Of a stretch of 64,000 bases of DNA, positions 60,546-64,000 are shown piece after piece. The notes under the pieces were generated by a model. That model searched no databases. It was not told the DNA's origin and saw nothing but the letters and a program-made list of their open reading frames with translations. Numbering within the stretch: the stretch's first letter is position 1; the number at the start of each line of letters is the position of its first letter. The position numbers were made by a program, and so were the translations under genes. Source of the DNA: Liopterus haemorrhoidalis (Eukaryota > Arthropoda > Insecta > Coleoptera > Dytiscidae); contig OZ020625.1 in NCBI GenBank assembly GCA_963971575.1, positions 27,751,753 to 27,815,752 on the forward strand, given 5' to 3'.

Positions 60546-61043
60546 TATATTGTTTTATTGGCCATTAATTTTTACAATCATATTAGCCAGCTAAATATTT
60601 TTCATATTAATCCAGAAGTTGTGTAGTTGCCATAGAAAAAACAATATTTTGAAAACCACTACTTTTTTTATTTTTCATATATATATATATATTTTTTTTT
60701 ATTATATTGTTTTATTGGCCATTAATTTTTACAATCATATTAGCCAGCTAAATATTTTTCATATTAATCCAGAAGTTGTGTAGTTGCCATAGAAAAAACA
60801 ATATTTTAATTGTAGTTCAATAATAGAATATCAAATTTTCTCTATGGCAGCTACACAACAACTGGATTAATATGAAAAATTTTAAAAAAGTCTGGTTTTC
60901 AAAATTTAGTTTTTGACATCTTTTTGTTTGTTTATTTTTGGACGAAATTCACATTTTAGAGAAAATTGGCAAAGAAAAAATCGATTGCTTCTACGTCACC
61001 ATGCTGCTTTTAAAATTATGCCGGACATTTACCTAACACCCTG
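60327..61043. mobile_element. CAGGGTGTTAGG TIR foldback-like element
   Basis: CAGGGTGTTAGGTAAATGTC at the left, inverse at the right, flanked by TA (60325-60326, 61044-61045). The inverted arms continue for about 100 bp ('tttttggacgaaattcacat'). Inside, a block of about 160 bp with an AT dinucleotide run is tandemly duplicated (about 60482-60645 and 60648-60805), and its tail is present again inverted near 60840-60890. Confidence 0.8.
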
Positions 61044-61049
61044 TATATT

Positions 61050-61885
61050 AGGTCGTCAAGGATGAAATTTGTAGAAAAAAAGGCAAAGTTGGTTGATAAC
61101 TTACAAATATAAGGAATTATTTTATTCATCAAAGTATGCACCCATATTGTCTATACACTTGCCATTTAAGCGACAGGTTGTTCAGGCCGGTGGTATAAAA
61201 CCCTGGCGGACGAGAGTCAATGAATTCCTGGAAGGCCAGTTTTACAGCATTGTCGGAATTAAACTGTTTTCTTATTAAAAAGTTGTCCAAATTGCGGAAG
61301 AAGTGGTAGTCAATGAGGGCTAGGTCTGGTGAGTATGGAGGATGATGAAGAAGTTCCAACTCCAATTCTTGTAGTTTTGCCACAGTCATTTGTGCAGTGT
61401 GTGGTCTAGCGTTATCATGCAATAAGATAGGAGTCGATCTGTTGACCAATCTAGGCTGTTTTTCTTTAAGTTTTTGCATCATTTCGTCCAGTTGGTTGCA
61501 GAATATTTCTGCTGTGATTGATAAGCCAGTTTTTTTTGTTTTTTTTTGTTTTTAAGTTACCTGTACGAAATTTGGCGAACCAATTTGATATTGTCTGCTG
61601 CGTAGTAACACTAGAGCCAAATACACTATTAATGTTCTGCGCGGTCTGCGATGCCGTAGTTCCACGTAAGAACTCATACTTCATAATAGTGCGAATTTCC
61701 GACCGTTCCATTAACAAAATTAATTTAAAAAAAGTTTTTGATATTTTTTCGAACAATTTCTTTAAACAGGCGAGATGTGTAACTCTCCAACAAAAAAAAC
61801 AACGGTAAAATATTAAGCCAATGTCAAATAATAAGCTGTGAAAGTTGGCAATATTATTAACTACAAATATCATCCTTGACGATCT
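61050..61885 (-). mobile_element. Internally deleted mariner element
   Basis: Ends AGGTCGTCAAGGATGA and the inverse TCATCCTTGACGATCT. Encodes both ends of a mariner transposase on the minus strand, with the middle removed. Confidence 0.82.
61131..61711 (-). pseudogene. Mariner transposase, middle deleted
   Basis: Start MERSEIRTIMKYEFLRGTTA with helix-turn-helix TTQQTISNWFAKFRTGN. After a low-complexity junction near 61520-61560 it resumes as QPRLVNRSTPILLHDNARPH (second aspartate), HHPPYSPDLALIDYHFFRNL (third aspartate) and FIDSRPPGFYTTGLN. The first catalytic aspartate region is missing. The usual proline of APxDY is isoleucine-shifted (LALIDY). Not functional. Confidence 0.82.
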
Positions 61886-63012
61886 GATATATTGACAGAC
61901 AGTCAAAAAGAATTAAAAAAACAATGAAAAACTAAAAATTTCCTTGAAATTTCTTTAGAATAGTATATTATTTCAAATCTTGTAAATCGTAAATTACCTA
62001 AAAATGCACAAAATAGTTCAGGAAATAGGAAAATACAACTCTTTCATTTACACCATGTAAACAAATACACAAGTGACAGTTTAAAGTCACTTTTGAGTGT
62101 TCCAGTTTTTGCCACATAAGGCGTTGCGATCTTAAAAAGTTTCCCCTATGACGAAAAAACTTATTTAACCGATTAAAAATACTAGTTTTCAAAATCTAGT
62201 TCTGCTTAAACCAAAAACAGGCTTTATAATCAAAATTATACATTTTCAACATTCTTTTTACCGGGGAGTTTTTCGATTACTCGGCAAACGGCACGTCGTT
62301 TTCCGCTAACATCGTTCAGCATCGGACTATTATTTATAATGAGGAAACTTGATAGTGTGGACCGAAATTTATTATAACTGGTATATTTATAAGCATCAGA
62401 ACTAAAAATTTATCGTATTTTTGATCTTTAAGATAAAAAAAAAGATATCTAATTATCATTTTTTGAAAAAATTCCATTCCATTTTTAACGTTGGTTGTGA
62501 GAAACATGACATTTTATTATTAGTATAGCTAGTATATAGTATAAGGTATATATACCAGATGTCTAAGATAATAAGTGTATACCATATACAAAAAAATTGA
62601 GGGCGTTATCAGTGGGAAACGATAACTTGGATGTTGATGCAAACAAAGCTAATCTTATCTAAAAGATTTGATAATATTTAATTTACTGAGATTATTTTCT
62701 AAGCAAAACGTTAAAATCTTAACGTCAAGAACTAACGTTAATTTTTAACCGTATTAAACGTAAATGCTATTTGCTAAGCATGTTTGTGTTATTGTTTCGT
62801 ATGAGTCCATCAGAACTAGACTGTATGCTTAGAATGAAGTTATTAGGTGTACCGTAAAGTTTTTTCGTTTATTTGGTATTATATATATAAAAGCCCTAAT
62901 TTCTGTGTATCCTCCGTAACGCTAAGTTCCTAGGTACTAGCGGGGCTTGAGGTGTGTGGTCGGTCGCTTCCCATCAGTCAATGCGACGTTCTCCGACAAC
63001 AGCTCACTTTTA
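61886..63012. other. AT-rich intergenic DNA with faint family M traces
   Basis: A decayed family M-like piece ('caaaatctagttctgcttaa') lies near 62190-62220. Otherwise no gene, RNA or known repeat was recognised. Confidence 0.4.
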
Positions 63013-63665
63013 GGCTAAGCACATAGTGAAGCAGAAAGCAAAGCAGCGATGAAAGCGGAGAATAAAACAGCGAAAAAATGTCGCGCTTATAAAAGAGTGT
63101 CTACACATAGTGACGCGTTTAAAATCGAACAGAAAGTTCACAAAATTATAATGGATTTTTTACTAACAGAAAACTCTTCCCTAAAAATTTGGTATTTACT
63201 AAAAATAAACACACTAGAAGGTGCAATGTTCACAGAATAAATAAAAGTAGACATATACATGGTGAATTTCATCATTTCTATATGCAACTCCGCGAACATC
63301 CAGAAAAGTTTCATTCTTATTTTCGCATGAGTATTTCAACGTTTGATTATATTTTGGAAAAAATTCAACATAAATTGGTAAAAAATTGACAAATTTCAAT
63401 CGGAACCTATTATAAATACCTCTTATAAATGAGAACTACTTGTAAATGCCTCAATATCCATTTTAAACAACTATTTTAGCAACGATGATAGCAGAGAAAT
63501 CAAAATTGTTTGAACGCGTCGCTTTGCTCGACTATAACAACGATATAACCTTGCTGCAGTACGCTCCACTATGCGCGTGTTAACAGGAATTCATTTATTT
63601 AATTTCGCCGCTTTGCTCTCCGCTTTCATCGCTGCTTTGCTCTCTGCTTCACTACGTGTTTAGCG
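63013..63665 (+). mobile_element. PIF/Harbinger-like MITE with about 60 bp TIRs
   Basis: GGCTAAGCACATAGTGAAGC at the left. Its inverse at the right includes 'tttgctctccgctttcatcg' and 'ctgcttcactacgtgtttag'. The interior retains the N-terminus of a Harbinger-type transposase. No clear 3 bp duplication. Confidence 0.75.
63189..63387 (+). pseudogene. Harbinger transposase N-terminal fragment
   Basis: HGEFHHFYMQLREHPEKFHS followed by YFRMSISTFDYILEKIQHKL is the characteristic N-terminal part of PIF/Harbinger nuclease-type transposases (GEF-LY-EL-D---F--YFRMS---FD-LL). It stops after LVKN; the catalytic DDE region is absent. Confidence 0.8.
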
Positions 63666-63738
63666 AGAATATAGCTCTTAGCTCTCCAGTCAGTATATAC
63701 CTTGGCTTAATTAAAGAATGCTGTGTCAATTAACGTTT

Positions 63739-64000
63739 TGCCCGCGGGCCGTGTCTGGCCCGATACTTATTTTTAAACGACACGCATTGAGCGGCTTTTT
63801 AGGATTTCCTAGGTATAATCAGAAACAGCTATACCATTGAGGTCCAGCATATGACCCACGGGCCGTACCCGGCCCGATATTAATTTTTAAACGACATGCA
63901 TTTATCAGCTTTTTAGGATTTCCTAGGTATAATCAGAAACAGCTATACCATTCATGTCCAGCATATGGCCCGCGGACCGTATTCGGTCCGATACTAATTT
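63739..64000 (+). repeat. Tandem repeat of about 115 bp, cut by the window edge
   Basis: Units start 'gcccgcgggccgtgtctggc' / 'cccacgggccgtacccggcc' and share 'ttagga.tttcctaggtataa' and 'tcagaaacagctataccatt'. Two full units and part of a third are visible. Confidence 0.8.

Overview
This 64 kb window is AT-rich animal nuclear DNA, most likely from an arthropod, probably an insect. The evidence is spliced genes with consensus GT/AG introns, very long transposon-filled introns, and a transposon mix typical of insects: mariner (D34D and DD41D), Tc1, piggyBac, PIF/Harbinger, hAT, a Penelope-like trace and a non-LTR retrotransposon tail. I cannot name the species.

Two host genes can be assembled exon by exon. 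(1) On the minus strand (14870 down to 5681) is a complete seven-exon GH20 hexosaminidase of the hexosaminidase D type. All six junctions keep phase, and the protein is 627 residues with an N-terminal membrane anchor. (2) On the plus strand (17191 to 59842) is a complete four-exon Rho-family GTPase of the RhoU/Wrch type, 231 residues, with introns of 22.3, 16.8 and 2.8 kb. The two genes are divergent, with start codons 2.3 kb apart. No functional link between them is visible.

Almost everything else is repeats, often nested. Left part (1-5.6 kb): hAT-like, DD41D mariner, Tc1 and microsatellite-bearing (A/B) repeats. Hexosaminidase introns: a nest of about 400 bp MITEs (family M), a mariner MITE, a piggyBac MITE and a foldback arm. 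RhoU introns 1 and 2: eight copies of a roughly 1 kb repeat (family R), four copies of a 600 bp TIR MITE, two copies of a PIF/Harbinger element, a nearly full mariner nested in a MITE, several hAT elements with 8 bp target duplications, and a Penelope-like fragment with a hammerhead-ribozyme-like core. Right end (60-64 kb): a short tandem array, TIR elements, a deleted mariner, a Harbinger remnant and a tandem repeat cut by the window edge.

The most unusual signal is family R. Its copies share both flanks and short inverted ends, but each carries in the middle a tRNA-like module with A and B boxes. These modules fall into at least five different sequence types and two A-to-B spacing classes (about 43 and 51-55 bp).
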